Below the pieces are notes generated by a model that was not told the DNA's origin, searched no databases, and saw only the letters and a program-made list of their open reading frames with translations. A stretch of 64,000 nt of DNA. Origin: Tundrisphaera sp051175315. Lineage in GTDB: Bacteria; Planctomycetota; Planctomycetia; Isosphaerales; Isosphaeraceae. Position 1 is the first letter of the stretch; each line of letters begins with the position of its first letter. Both the position numbers and the translations under genes were made by a program. The DNA lies in the NCBI RefSeq assembly GCF_051175315.1, contig NZ_CP195100.1:6634001-6698000 (forward strand), read 5' to 3'. Shown piece by piece: positions 34,007-42,570 of the stretch.

Positions 34007-35374
34007 ATGCCATCGGGTAAGGACATCACGGGCGGCTCGTCGGGAGGCGGGGGCAAGCGTGGCGGAGGTGGCGGCAGTGCCCCCACGGGGACGACCGGTG
34101 GCACCAAGAAAAACGCCTACTGCTCGTTCTGCCGCAAAAGCTACCGCGACGTCGGCCCGCTCGTCGAAGGCCCTGGTGACGTCTATATTTGCGGCGAATG
34201 CATCGAGCTTTGCCAGTCGATCCTCGACACGGAGCGTCGGCGCCGGGGCGTCCCCAAGACGCTGTTCACGGACATCCCTACGCCTCGCGAGATCAAGGAA
34301 CAGCTCGATTCCTACGTGATCGACCAGGATCGGGCCAAAAAAGTCCTGGCTGTCGCCGTCCACAATCACTACAAGCGGCTGGTCCACGCCGAGGAGACCG
34401 GCAGCGAGATCGAGCTCGATAAGTCCAACATCCTCCTGATCGGCCCGACGGGATGCGGCAAGACGCTGCTGGCCCGGACCCTGGCCCGGATCCTCAACGT
34501 CCCGTTCGCCATCGGCGACGCCACCACCCTGACCGAGGCGGGTTACGTCGGCGAGGACGTCGAGAACATCCTCCTCAAACTCTTGCACGCCGCCGACTTC
34601 GATCTGGAGAGTGCCCAACGGGGCATCATCTACATCGATGAAATCGACAAAATCGGCAAGACGAACCACAACGTCTCGATCACGCGGGATGTCTCGGGCG
34701 AGGGGGTCCAGCAGGCCCTGCTCAAGATGCTCGAAGGGACGATCGCCAACGTCCCGCCCCAGGGGGGCCGCAAGCACCCCGAGCAGCAGTACATCCAGAT
34801 GGACACGACCAACATCCTGTTCATCTGCGGCGGGACGTTCGTCGGGCTCGACAACATCATCGCCCGGCGGATCGGCCGGAAGACGATCGGCTTCGGCAGC
34901 CAGACCGAGGCCCAGCACGAGCACGAGTTGAGCGACCTGCTCGACCGCGTCGCCTCGGACGACATCCTCGAATACGGGATGATCCCCGAGTTCGTCGGCC
35001 GCCTCCCGATCGTCTGCCCGCTGATGCCGCTGGACGTCGAGGCCCTCGTCCAGATCATGACCGAGCCCAAGAACGCCCTGGTCAAGCAGTACCGGCGATT
35101 CTTCGAGATGGAAGGGGCCGACCTCGAATTCGCCCCCGAGGCCCTGGTCGAGATCGCCAAGAAGGCGAAGGCCAAGGACACCGGCGCCCGCGGGTTGCGG
35201 TCGATCGTCGAGGAGATCATGCTCGAAGTGATGTACGAACTGCCCGACAAGTCTCCCAAGGAGAAGGGCAAGTACATCATCACCCCCGAGGTGGTCCGCA
35301 AGGAAAAGAAGCTGTTCGATACCCCGCCGATCCCGATGACCCCGGCCAAGGAACGCAAGAAAGAAAGCGCCTGA
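34007..35374 (+). CDS. clpX: ClpX, ATP-dependent unfoldase
   Basis: A 455-residue ClpX, unfolding subunit of the ClpXP protease. The zinc-binding domain has C39, C42, C62 and C65 (CSFCRKSYRDVG, YICGECIELC). AAA+ motifs: Walker A GPTGCGKTLLARTLA, Walker B GIIYIDEIDKI, pore loop GYVGEDVENIL, sensor RIGRKTIGFG, RKH and IPEFVGRLP. A Gly/Ser-rich extension (residues 6-32) precedes the zinc domain. AAGGA precedes the ATG. No clpP adjoins it, unlike the common clpP-clpX pair. Confidence 0.97.
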   Translation: MPSGKDITGGSSGGGGKRGGGGGSAPTGTTGGTKKNAYCSFCRKSYRDVGPLVEGPGDVYICGECIELCQSILDTERRRRGVPKTLFTDIPTPREIKEQLDSYVIDQDRAKKVLAVAVHNHYKRLVHAEETGSEIELDKSNILLIGPTGCGKTLLARTLARILNVPFAIGDATTLTEAGYVGEDVENILLKLLHAADFDLESAQRGIIYIDEIDKIGKTNHNVSITRDVSGEGVQQALLKMLEGTIANVPPQGGRKHPEQQYIQMDTTNILFICGGTFVGLDNIIARRIGRKTIGFGSQTEAQHEHELSDLLDRVASDDILEYGMIPEFVGRLPIVCPLMPLDVEALVQIMTEPKNALVKQYRRFFEMEGADLEFAPEALVEIAKKAKAKDTGARGLRSIVEEIMLEVMYELPDKSPKEKGKYIITPEVVRKEKKLFDTPPIPMTPAKERKKESA

Positions 35375-35408
35375 TTCGGCCCGGTCGGGTTGAACCTCGA
35401 AATCATCG

Positions 35409-35449
35409 ACGGGCCGGGTTGACACAGATTTGTGATCATCCCGGCCCGT
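35409..35449 (+). terminator. Long hairpin after clpX
   Basis: Perfect 10-bp outer stem ACGGGCCGGG with CCCGGCCCGT, plus a nested inner stem (TGA-CACA with TGTG-TCA around GATT). It lies 34 bp after the clpX stop and 34 bp before the Uma2 ATG, without a T-run. It probably reduces read-through; an operator role is possible. Confidence 0.55.
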
Positions 35450-35483
35450 TGGCGTTCCCCGGCTGGTGAGGAGATCTCCGCCG

Positions 35484-36179
35484 ATGAGTATCGTCTATCG
35501 AACCACGACCGTCACCCAGCCACCCTTGATTCATGGCCAGCGGCTCGACCAGCCCACGTTCCACGACCGTTATCTGGCCATGCCCGAGGACGTCCGGGCG
35601 GAACTCGTCGGCGGAGTGGTCTACATGATGTCGGCGCTGCGCTACTGTCACGGCGACCTGGACGGAGCAATCAGTCTTTGGATTCAATCCTACCGACGGC
35701 GGACTCCTGGATTAAAATCCCCGGTGAACGTCACGACCAAGCTGGGAATCGATGCCGAGGTCCAGCCCGATTGCATGCTCCATATTCGCGAGGACCATGG
35801 GGGCCAGGCCAGGGTCATCAATGAATATCTGGTCGGGGCTCCCGAGTTGGTCGTCGAGATCGGATACGCCAGCCGGGCCTACGACCTCGGCCCCAAGAAG
35901 GACCAGTACGAACGCTCGGGCGTGCTGGAATACCTGTTCGTCGGCGTCGATCCCGACCAGGTCCTATGGTTTGCCCGACGCGATGGCCGCTTCGAGCCGA
36001 TCTCGCCAGCCGAGGATGGTACGCTCCGTTCAAGAGTCTTCCCCGGCCTCTGGCTCGATCCTGCCGCCCTCTATGCCGACGACCTCGATGCCCTGATCGC
36101 CCCCCTGGACCGAGGCATGGCCACGCCCGAGCATGCAGCATTCGCCGATGCACTCCGGGCACGCAAGGCGGGGCCATGA
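35484..36179 (+). CDS. Uma2 (DUF820) family putative endonuclease
   Basis: A 231-residue Uma2 family protein with a PD-(D/E)XK-like core: an RAELVGGVVYMM strand early (residues about 35-47), EVQPDCMLHIRED with the conserved Asp, then PELVVEIGYASRAYDLGPKKD with E and K of the active site, and YLFVGVDPDQVLWF. Uma2 genes are multicopy in planctomycetes and cyanobacteria; their cellular role is unknown. ATG 35484 has GAGGAG upstream. Confidence 0.85.
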   Translation: MSIVYRTTTVTQPPLIHGQRLDQPTFHDRYLAMPEDVRAELVGGVVYMMSALRYCHGDLDGAISLWIQSYRRRTPGLKSPVNVTTKLGIDAEVQPDCMLHIREDHGGQARVINEYLVGAPELVVEIGYASRAYDLGPKKDQYERSGVLEYLFVGVDPDQVLWFARRDGRFEPISPAEDGTLRSRVFPGLWLDPAALYADDLDALIAPLDRGMATPEHAAFADALRARKAGP

Positions 36180-36217
36180 CCCGGGCGGCGGACGGTCGGC
36201 GGCCCCGCTTGATCCCG

Positions 36218-37345
36218 TTAGAGGGATTCGGCCCGGGGGTCGGTCGCCAGGGAACGCAGGACGTCGAGGCCCCGCGCCAGGGTGTCGTCGGCAACGGCGT
36301 ACGAGATCCGGAAGTGGGTATCCTTCGCGCTGAAGACGTTGCCCGGGATGATGAGCAGGGAGCGACGGATTGCCTCGGCGACGAATTCGGTCGCGGTGCC
36401 CCAGGGGGCGCGCGGGAAGGCGTAGAAGGCCCCGCTGGGCGTGGGCAGGTCGTACAGGTCGCCCAGCGCGGCCACGACGGCGTCGCGCTTGCGGCGATAG
36501 GCATCGACGTGGCCGGAAAGGTCGACATCGAGGGCGGCGACCCCGGCCCTCTGGACGATGCTCGGGGCGCAGACGTAGCTGAACTGCTGGAGCTTGGCCA
36601 TCTCCTGGATCAGCCGGGCCGGCCCGTGGGCGAACCCTAGCCGCCAGCCGGTCATCCCGTGCGACTTGCTGAAGCCGTCGACCACCAGGACATCCTCGTT
36701 CCAGGTCGCCGGTGCGGCGAATGGGGCATCGAAGCAGAAGGCCCGGTAGACCTCGTCGCTGATCAGCAGGACGTCCCGCTCCTTGCAGAGCCGGGCCAGG
36801 CGCCCCATCTCGTCGGCCGAGGCCACCACGCCGGTCGGGTTGGCGGGGCTGTTGACCAGGATGCACTTGGTCTTCGGGGTGATGGCGGCGGCCACCTTGT
36901 CGACGTCGACCCGGAAGTCGGGGTAGGTGTCCAGGATCACCGACGTCCCGCCCGCCAGCGTGACCAGGTGGCGATACATCACGAAGTAGGGGTCGAACAG
37001 GATCACCTCGTCGCCGGGATCGACCACGCAGCAGAGCGCCAGGAGTAGCGCCCCGGACGTGCCCGAGGTGATCAGGACCTGCCGATCGGCGTGGTGGAAC
37101 TCGGCGTCGACGGCGGACTGGATCGCGCCTCGAAGCTCGGGGATGCCCTGAGTCACCGTGTAGGCGTTGAACCCGCCCTCGATCGCCTCGATGGCGGCGG
37201 CCTTGACCGGGTCGGCGACGTCGAAGTCGGGCAGGCCGATCGACAGGTTGATCGGGTCCTTCATGGACTTCGCCATGTCGAACGCCTTGCGGATGCCCGA
37301 GGCGTCGATGTGTTTCATCCGATCGGCGATCCAGGCATCGTTCAC
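36218..37345 (-). CDS. Class I/II PLP-dependent aminotransferase
   Basis: A 375-residue fold-type I aminotransferase of the aspartate aminotransferase family. Visible: NLSIGLPDFDVADPVK, YTVTQGIPELRGAI, the phosphate-binding TSGTSGALLLA, NSPANPTGVVAS, LISDEVYRAF and the PLP lysine in FSKSHGMTGWRLGF. Substrate could be aspartate, alanine or an aromatic amino acid; nothing adjacent decides. GTG 37345 is chosen as it lies 58 bp after a good promoter; ATG 37318 is possible. Confidence 0.9.
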   Translation of the reverse strand: MNDAWIADRMKHIDASGIRKAFDMAKSMKDPINLSIGLPDFDVADPVKAAAIEAIEGGFNAYTVTQGIPELRGAIQSAVDAEFHHADRQVLITSGTSGALLLALCCVVDPGDEVILFDPYFVMYRHLVTLAGGTSVILDTYPDFRVDVDKVAAAITPKTKCILVNSPANPTGVVASADEMGRLARLCKERDVLLISDEVYRAFCFDAPFAAPATWNEDVLVVDGFSKSHGMTGWRLGFAHGPARLIQEMAKLQQFSYVCAPSIVQRAGVAALDVDLSGHVDAYRRKRDAVVAALGDLYDLPTPSGAFYAFPRAPWGTATEFVAEAIRRSLLIIPGNVFSAKDTHFRISYAVADDTLARGLDVLRSLATDPRAESL

Positions 37346-37409
37346 GGCGCGAACCCTATGGAGAGGTAGAAGTCGGCTTTCGGATCTGCGGATCCCGGCC
37401 AAGCATCGG

Positions 37410-37438
37410 ATTGTACGCGGGGCGTGCCGCGTTGCCAA
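37410..37438 (-). promoter_or_regulatory. Promoter for the aminotransferase gene
   Basis: Minus strand: TTGGCA, a 17-bp spacer and TACAAT. The -35 shares bases with the -35 of the divergent promoter at 37432-37460. Confidence 0.65.
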
Positions 37439-37460
37439 AGGAGTCGGCGTGCCGTAGTCT
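37432..37460 (+). promoter_or_regulatory. Candidate promoter for the 37504 gene
   Basis: TTGCCA, a 17-bp spacer and TAGTCT, in a back-to-back arrangement with the aminotransferase promoter: the two -35 hexamers overlap on TTGCCAA. Confidence 0.45.
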
Positions 37461-37503
37461 AGGTGTTTGCCCCGAGCGAGCCCAAGCGAGCCCAAGGAAG
37501 CCG

Positions 37504-37926
37504 ATGTTCTGGATCTTTTCTGGGCTCGCATCGGGCGCTTGGGTCGCGATGGCGGCCGGCCTCGCCCTGGGGTGGCCCCCGCCGGATTGGTCGGCCGGTG
37601 GAAGCTTGATGGCCCATATCCTCGCGATCGACTCGATTTCACGGTCGGGACGGTATGTCACTCACCTGGTCCGGGCGGGCGGGTGGCCCGATTGGATGGC
37701 GGCCCAGGGGGAGAAGAATCGCCGCAAGGCGTTGGTCTACGCCGGATGGGGTATAGCGTTGCTGGTCGCGACGCTCGTGTCGCGTGGCGGGTGGCATGCC
37801 ACCCTGTGCGTGGCGACCTTGGCCTACCATCTGGGAGCTTTCGCGTCGGAAGGACTCCTGATCGCGACGCAAGATCGACTGCTGCGAGATTACCAATCGC
37901 GAAGCGTCGCCGAGCGACCCGTTTGA
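37504..37926 (+). CDS. Small multi-pass membrane protein, unknown
   Basis: A 140-residue protein with about four hydrophobic segments (FSGLASGAWVAMAAGLALGW, then around 35-45, 78-92 and 100-118). AAGGA lies just upstream of the ATG. The following MFS exporter begins 32 bp after its stop, suggesting one transcript. It might be a small accessory protein of the exporter, by position only. Confidence 0.7.
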   Translation: MFWIFSGLASGAWVAMAAGLALGWPPPDWSAGGSLMAHILAIDSISRSGRYVTHLVRAGGWPDWMAAQGEKNRRKALVYAGWGIALLVATLVSRGGWHATLCVATLAYHLGAFASEGLLIATQDRLLRDYQSRSVAERPV

Positions 37927-37958
37927 TCCGTCGGTCCGGCCCGGGAGGGTGATCGTTG

Positions 37959-39218
37959 ATGTCTCCGCTGGTTGTCGTGGTCCTGATCGTGCTGGTCGAC
38001 TTGCTCGGCTTCAGCATCGTGATGCCGTTGCTGGCCCCGTTCGGCAAGGAATATCACTTCGATGGCCGGCAGATCGGCCTGCTGCTGGCCGCCTACCCGA
38101 TGGCGCAACTGGTCGCCGGGCCGATCCTGGGCCGACTGAGCGATCGCTTCGGCCGCAGGCCGGTCCTGGCCGCCAGCCAGGCGGGCACCGCGATCTCGTT
38201 CTTCATCCTCGGGTTCGCCACCGACTTCACCACGATGTTCCTGGCCCGCCTGCTCGACGGGGCCTCCGGCGGCAACATCCTAGTGGCCCAGGCCTACGTG
38301 GCCGACGTCACCAAGCCGGCCGACCGGGCTAAGGGATACGGGCTGATCGGGATGGCCTTCGGCCTGGGGTTCGTGCTCGGGCCGATCCTGAGCATGGGGC
38401 TGGTGTCGCTGCCGATCGCCCCCGAATGGCGGCTCCGCCTGCCGTTCCTGGTCGCGGGCGGGTTTTCGACGATCGCCTGGATCCTGGTCCTCGCCCGGCT
38501 CCCCGAGTCGTTGCCGGCCGACGCGCGAGCCCGGCAAAAGGCCCGGGTCGTCAGCCTCCGGGGCCTGGCCGATAGCGTCTCGATGCCCATCGTGGGCGCG
38601 ATGATCGCCCTGGGCTCGTTGGTCATCCTGGGCTTCGCGGCCCTGGAAGGCACCTTCAGCCTCTACCTCGAACAGCGGCAGGGCTGGGGTCCGGTCGGCG
38701 TCCTGGGCGGGTTCGCCTTCCTCGGGCTGGTCGGGGCCGCCACCCAGGGCGGGTTGCTCCGACGGCTGGTGCCCCGCTTCGGCGAGCCGAAACTGATCGT
38801 GGCCGGGTTAGTCCTGCTGATCGTCGGATTCGTCGGGCTGGGGTGGACCTCCGGGACGGCCGCCATCCTCGCCTCGACCCTTGCGGTGGGGATCGGCCAG
38901 GGGCTGACGACCCCCAGCATCAACGGGATGCTCTCCAAGATCACCCCGAGCCGCGAGCAAGGGGCCGTTTTCGGCACGCTCTCCTCGGCGCAAACCCTGG
39001 CTCGGATGGTCAATTACGTTGTCGCCAACCTCCTGTTCGGCCGGGGCAACACGGGCGCCCCGTTCTGGATGGCCGCCGCCATCGTCCTCGCGGCGCTCGG
39101 CCTGGCCCTGGCCTGCCTGCCCGTCGCCGCACGCCGGGCGGAGGCCGTCGGCTCGTTCTCGGACCAGGAGGGTGAGCCGGTGCCCCTGGCCGCGGGGGCC
39201 GAGGGATTCTCCGCCTAG
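37959..39218 (+). CDS. MFS transporter, TetA-like drug efflux type
   Basis: A 419-residue major facilitator protein with 12 predicted helices. The TetA/Bcr-like signature is GRLSDRFGRRPVLAASQAG (loop 2-3), with DLLGFSIVMPLLAPF in helix 1 and ARLLDGASGGNILVAQAYV in helix 4. Mid-protein loop KARVVSLRGL separates the halves. It would be a proton-driven exporter of drugs or metabolites; no TetR-type regulator lies next to it. ATG 37959 is preferred over TTG 37956, with GGGAGGG upstream. Confidence 0.9.
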   Translation: MSPLVVVVLIVLVDLLGFSIVMPLLAPFGKEYHFDGRQIGLLLAAYPMAQLVAGPILGRLSDRFGRRPVLAASQAGTAISFFILGFATDFTTMFLARLLDGASGGNILVAQAYVADVTKPADRAKGYGLIGMAFGLGFVLGPILSMGLVSLPIAPEWRLRLPFLVAGGFSTIAWILVLARLPESLPADARARQKARVVSLRGLADSVSMPIVGAMIALGSLVILGFAALEGTFSLYLEQRQGWGPVGVLGGFAFLGLVGAATQGGLLRRLVPRFGEPKLIVAGLVLLIVGFVGLGWTSGTAAILASTLAVGIGQGLTTPSINGMLSKITPSREQGAVFGTLSSAQTLARMVNYVVANLLFGRGNTGAPFWMAAAIVLAALGLALACLPVAARRAEAVGSFSDQEGEPVPLAAGAEGFSA

Positions 39219-39237
39219 ATCCCGGTTCGAAACGACG

Positions 39238-39279
39238 CCGGGCGTCCCCCGACCGCGTTGCAGGTCGAGGGACGCCCGG
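39238..39279. terminator. Hairpin after the MFS gene (convergent position)
   Basis: CCGGGCGTCCC and CCGACC pair with GGTCG and GGGACGCCCGG (near-perfect 16-bp stem, 8-nt loop), starting 20 bp after the MFS stop. It lies between the MFS gene and the 72-aa gene read from the other strand, so it may end both transcripts. Confidence 0.65.
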
Positions 39280-39397
39280 AGGATGAGATCAGTCCGGTCT
39301 CGAATCCGGACGGCCCGGGTGGGGCCGAGCGAGTAGGACCGGAAGAACGGGGCGGTGGGGCCTTCGGTGTCCCAGGATGAGATCCTGGCCCGACCGC

Positions 39398-39616
39398 TCA
39401 GCTCCGGCTTCGGCCATGCGAGAAGACTGCGGAAATCGCTTCGTTGCGGGAGTACCCGGCATCCGGGGCCTCGGCGGAGCGGCTGTAGCCGGCATCCGGG
39501 GCCTCGCAGGCCAGGTGGCCGCGGTCGACGGGCTCGACGTGACGGACGGTCTGGGTCGGATTCGTCACGAGAGCGGTGGGGGCGATCGGATTCTGGATGC
39601 GAAGTGCGACGGACAT
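39398..39616 (-). CDS. 72-aa hypothetical protein with an 11-residue tandem repeat
   Basis: A small protein read leftward, starting MSVALRIQNPIAP. GGGGAGG sits 6 bp upstream of the ATG, an unusually good ribosome site. Residues about 40-62 hold two copies of EAPDAGYSR (11-residue period, 33 bp in the DNA at 39456-39473 and 39489-39506). No signal peptide, membrane helix or Cys. Function not recognised; the repeat could be a short binding or structural motif. Confidence 0.55.
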   Translation of the reverse strand: MSVALRIQNPIAPTALVTNPTQTVRHVEPVDRGHLACEAPDAGYSRSAEAPDAGYSRNEAISAVFSHGRSRS

Positions 39617-40081
39617 GGGAAACCTCCCCGCGCGACGCGGGCAAAACCTGGGATGGGGCCCGAGCCCGCCGGGCGAGCCGCGACGAACTCCATCCCGCAC
39701 CCGGCCGTTTCCTCTCGGCCGGATGCACGACCGCCCCATCGAGGGGCGATCGGAGCTGCGTCGCGAACCGGGCCATCCTTCCGACCCCAACCAGCAAGCC
39801 GGGGTTCGGAGCCGGGTCCGGCTCGCGACTCATCCAGATAAAGTCTACTCAACGAAAATGGAGCCGGCCAGTCGATTCCGCCCCGAATTTCTGGAGGAAT
39901 TGCAGGAGATGTGCCGATTGTGGTCGATTCGGCGGCCGAACGCCGATGGCGGAAGAATTGCCGTCGCCCCCGCCGAACCGATCTCGATCTTCCCCATTAG
40001 GGCCCCGTTGCGCGATCCGCACGGCGAGGCCCCGGCCCGGGTGGAGCCCCGGCGTCCGTCCGCCACGAAAGGAGTCGATCG
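39617..40081. other. Intergenic region upstream of the nucleotidyltransferase gene
   Basis: About 465 bp with no convincing coding sequence. Both the 72-aa gene (leftward) and the nucleotidyltransferase gene (rightward, with AAAGGAG at its start) should have promoters here. A+T rises near 39835-39860, but hexamer pairs are weak. Confidence 0.45.
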
Positions 40082-41404
40082 ATGCGTCTTTGCCTCGTCG
40101 AAGATGGCGCGGTCTCGGGCCTCGAACCCTTGACCCTGACGCGGCCGGTGTTCGACCTGCGGCTCGGCTCGGGCACCCTGGGCTCGAAGATCTCCCGAGC
40201 CTTCGGGGCCAGGCCGGGCCCGGCCCGCCGAGCGGTGATCGTCCGGCCCTATCTGGCGGCGGTCCAGAAGGCCCGCGACCCGCAGACGGTCGTCAACGAC
40301 GCCGATTGGCTCGCACGCGGGCCGGTCCTGGTGGCCAACGGCCGGTGGGTGCCTCCGGCCCAGGTCGACCCCTCGATCATGGGCGGGACGGCCCCGTGGG
40401 TCGGCCTGTGCGACGGCCAGCCCGCCTGTGCCTGGGTCGATCCCGACGACTCGGTCGGCCTCCGCCCGAACCAGGTTGCCGATTGGTTCGAGGACCTGAT
40501 GGCCCGCGCCGAATGCCGCGACATCGGGGGGGAATGGATCGCCCGGCCCTGGGATCTGGTGGCGCGCAACGCGGATCACCTGGCCCGCGACTTCCACGCC
40601 GAAGGCCCGGCCCGCGTGAGCAACCGCCACCTGGCCTCGGCCGCGATCGTCGGCCCGTCGGAGTTGCTGTCGATCCACGAGACGGCCCGCGTCGATCCGT
40701 ACACCGTGTTCGACACCACCGGAGGGCCGATCACGGTCGCCGCCGGGGCCTTCATCCAGCCGTTCACCCGGGTGGAAGGCCCCTGCTACATCGGCCGGCA
40801 GACCCAGCTATTCCGCGCCAACGTCCGGGGCGGCACGACGATCGGCCCGAATTGCCGGATCGGCGGCGAGGTCGAGGCCAGCGTCGTCCACGGCTTCTCG
40901 AACAAGTACCACGAGGGCTTCCTGGGCCACGCCTACGTCGGCGAGTGGGTCAACCTGGGGGCGATCACCTCCAACAGCGACCTCCGCAACGACTACGGCG
41001 AAGTCCACGTCCCCCTGGTCGGCGACCCGATCGCCACCGGCCAGGCCAAGGTCGGTTGCTTCGTGGGGGACCACACCCGGACCGGGATGGGGTCGATGCT
41101 CAACACCGGCACCAGCATCGGCGTGATGTGCAACGTCCTGCCCGCCGGGCTGCTCCTGCCCAAGCACATCCCGTCGTTCACCTCGGTCCTGTATGGCCAG
41201 GTCGCCCCGGGGTTCGACCTCTCCCAGTTGTTCACCACCGCCGAGACGGTCATGGGCCGGCGCGGCAAGGCGTTTAGCGACGAGGAGCGGCAGCTCTACC
41301 TGGACCTCCACCAGCAGACCCGACTGGAACGCGAACGCGCGTTCCAGAGGGCCAAGGACCGCCGCGGCGACCAGTGGCCCGTCGCCGCCAAGTCCTACCG
41401 TTAA
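40082..41404 (+). CDS. GlmU-like sugar nucleotidyltransferase with left-handed beta-helix
   Basis: A 440-residue protein. The N-terminal half belongs to the GlmU_N-type putative nucleotidyltransferases (LEPLTLTRPVFDLRLGSGTL), which lack the classical GxGTRM loop; IVRPYLAAVQK follows. Residues about 190-400 form hexapeptide repeats of a left-handed beta-helix (TVAAGAFIQPFTRVEGPCYIG, seen as ITVAAGAFIQPF and TTIGPNCRIGGEVE) as in acetyltransferases. It may make an NDP-sugar or acetyl-sugar precursor of the envelope. Its stop shares TTAA with that of the convergent DUF1569 gene. Confidence 0.82.
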   Translation: MRLCLVEDGAVSGLEPLTLTRPVFDLRLGSGTLGSKISRAFGARPGPARRAVIVRPYLAAVQKARDPQTVVNDADWLARGPVLVANGRWVPPAQVDPSIMGGTAPWVGLCDGQPACAWVDPDDSVGLRPNQVADWFEDLMARAECRDIGGEWIARPWDLVARNADHLARDFHAEGPARVSNRHLASAAIVGPSELLSIHETARVDPYTVFDTTGGPITVAAGAFIQPFTRVEGPCYIGRQTQLFRANVRGGTTIGPNCRIGGEVEASVVHGFSNKYHEGFLGHAYVGEWVNLGAITSNSDLRNDYGEVHVPLVGDPIATGQAKVGCFVGDHTRTGMGSMLNTGTSIGVMCNVLPAGLLLPKHIPSFTSVLYGQVAPGFDLSQLFTTAETVMGRRGKAFSDEERQLYLDLHQQTRLERERAFQRAKDRRGDQWPVAAKSYR

Positions 41405-41856
41405 GACGGGTCCGGGATGGCGAAGCTCAGGTGGTGGGCGCAGTGGATCCGGACGAGCCGATCCCATTCCTCCCTGGACAGGGGCCCGAAGACGCGATGG
41501 GGGATCGCCGGGCCGGGGGAGGCCGCGTAGTGGGCCAGGGCGTCGCGGAGGCCCTCGGCCTCCTCGCGCGCCTCGCGGACGGGCGGGAGCACCAGGGTCG
41601 GCGGCAGCGGGATGCCTTCCGGGAGGAGGCCGGTCTCGAAAACCTGGCGTTTGAGGTCCGGGTTGCTCGCGGGCGGCGGGGCATCGGGCGTCGGGGGCGG
41701 GGCGTCGACGACCAGGCGGGTCATGGTGGCCAGGTGCTGGCAGATCTGCGCCAGCGACCACCGGCCGACCCTGGTGTGTCCGGCGAGGAGCCGATCGACG
41801 TCGGCGGTGATCGCGTCGAGGCTATCGTAGCGGAGGGGCCTGCGGCCTGGGGTCAT
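41401..41856 (-). CDS. DUF1569 (DinB-like) protein
   Basis: A 151-residue DUF1569 protein of the DinB/YfiT-like four-helix group: helix 1 DSLDAITADVDRLLAG, then GRWSLAQICQHLATMTRLV with the family His and, near the end, REEWDRLVRIHCAHHLSF with the third His-type metal ligand. Planctomycetes carry many copies; members may be metal-dependent, thiol-linked detoxification enzymes, but none is characterised. The stop TTAA is shared with the convergent gene. Confidence 0.85.
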   Translation of the reverse strand: MTPGRRPLRYDSLDAITADVDRLLAGHTRVGRWSLAQICQHLATMTRLVVDAPPPTPDAPPPASNPDLKRQVFETGLLPEGIPLPPTLVLPPVREAREEAEGLRDALAHYAASPGPAIPHRVFGPLSREEWDRLVRIHCAHHLSFAIPDPS

Positions 41857-41862
41857 CGCGGT

Positions 41863-42360
41863 TCATCCTTCGTCGTCGGAAAGGGGGTCGGGGAGGTCGT
41901 CTCCCAGGGCGTGCAGGGCGTCCTGGCGTTCCCGCCAGCGCCAGAAGCCGAAACAGGCGGAGAAGAACGAGTTGGTCAGGTGGTTCACCAACTCCTGGTG
42001 GATGCCGGGCCCGAGGTTGAGCCACTGCTCGCAGAGGATCCGCCCGGTCGCGGAGATGTTGAAATCCTCGACCTCCAGGTAGACCTTGGGCAGCTTGTAC
42101 AGGGCGTTCCACTCGTTGCAGAGGCGGATCTGGCGATCCCAGTCGGCGCGGGGGACGCGCTTCAGCACGTCGCCGCGCAGGCAGAACTGGCTGCGATCGT
42201 CGCCCGAGGCCGCCAAGAGGAACCGGGGATGGCCGGCGAGTTCATCGTCGTAGCCGAATTCGACGACGAAATCCCCCTCGAGGTCGCGGAGATAGTGAAG
42301 CCCGGCATCTTCCAGGAAGGCCTGGATCATCGGCTGGCCGAAGCCCTCCACGAACCCCAT
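41863..42360 (-). CDS. YbjN domain protein
   Basis: A 165-residue YbjN-family protein with the type III secretion chaperone-like fold: GQPMIQAFLEDAGLHYLRD and GDFVVEFGYDDE strand pair, then RADWDRQIRLCNEWNALYKLPKVYLE (seen as RLCNEWNALYKLPKVYL), the typical NxWN segment, and a C-terminal helix ELVNHLTNSFFSACFGFW. YbjN proteins act as adaptors or regulators. Only 6 bp separate its stop from the DUF1569 gene start; likely one transcript. Confidence 0.82.
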   Translation of the reverse strand: MGFVEGFGQPMIQAFLEDAGLHYLRDLEGDFVVEFGYDDELAGHPRFLLAASGDDRSQFCLRGDVLKRVPRADWDRQIRLCNEWNALYKLPKVYLEVEDFNISATGRILCEQWLNLGPGIHQELVNHLTNSFFSACFGFWRWRERQDALHALGDDLPDPLSDDEG

Positions 42361-42570
42361 GCGGGCGACTCCTTTGCGGCGGGCCGGGGGATGGTGAGAC
42401 GCGGGGGATCGGCCCGCTTCATTGGAGCCCGCGGCCGCCCCGAGTGCAAGGGGAGCCGCCGAAACCGAACCCGGCGGCTTGCCTCGTGTCCCTACGATGG
42501 AAGGATACGCCGGCCCCGGTCGTGGGCCGACGTCGGTCGATGGTCTGACGGGGAAGGCGGTCCGGGTCCC

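Noticed and set aside
35419..35424. Perfect TTGACA upstream of the Uma2 gene
   Set aside because: No acceptable -10 follows at 15-19 bp; the hexamer is part of the hairpin at 35409-35449.
39228..39245. GGTTCGAAA resembling a tRNA T-loop
   Set aside because: No acceptor, D or anticodon arms surround it; the flanking bases pair as the terminator hairpin instead.
39456..39506. Two direct repeats that could suggest a CRISPR or tandem element
   Set aside because: Only two copies, spaced at 33 bp in frame, and they encode the 11-residue peptide repeat of the 72-aa protein.
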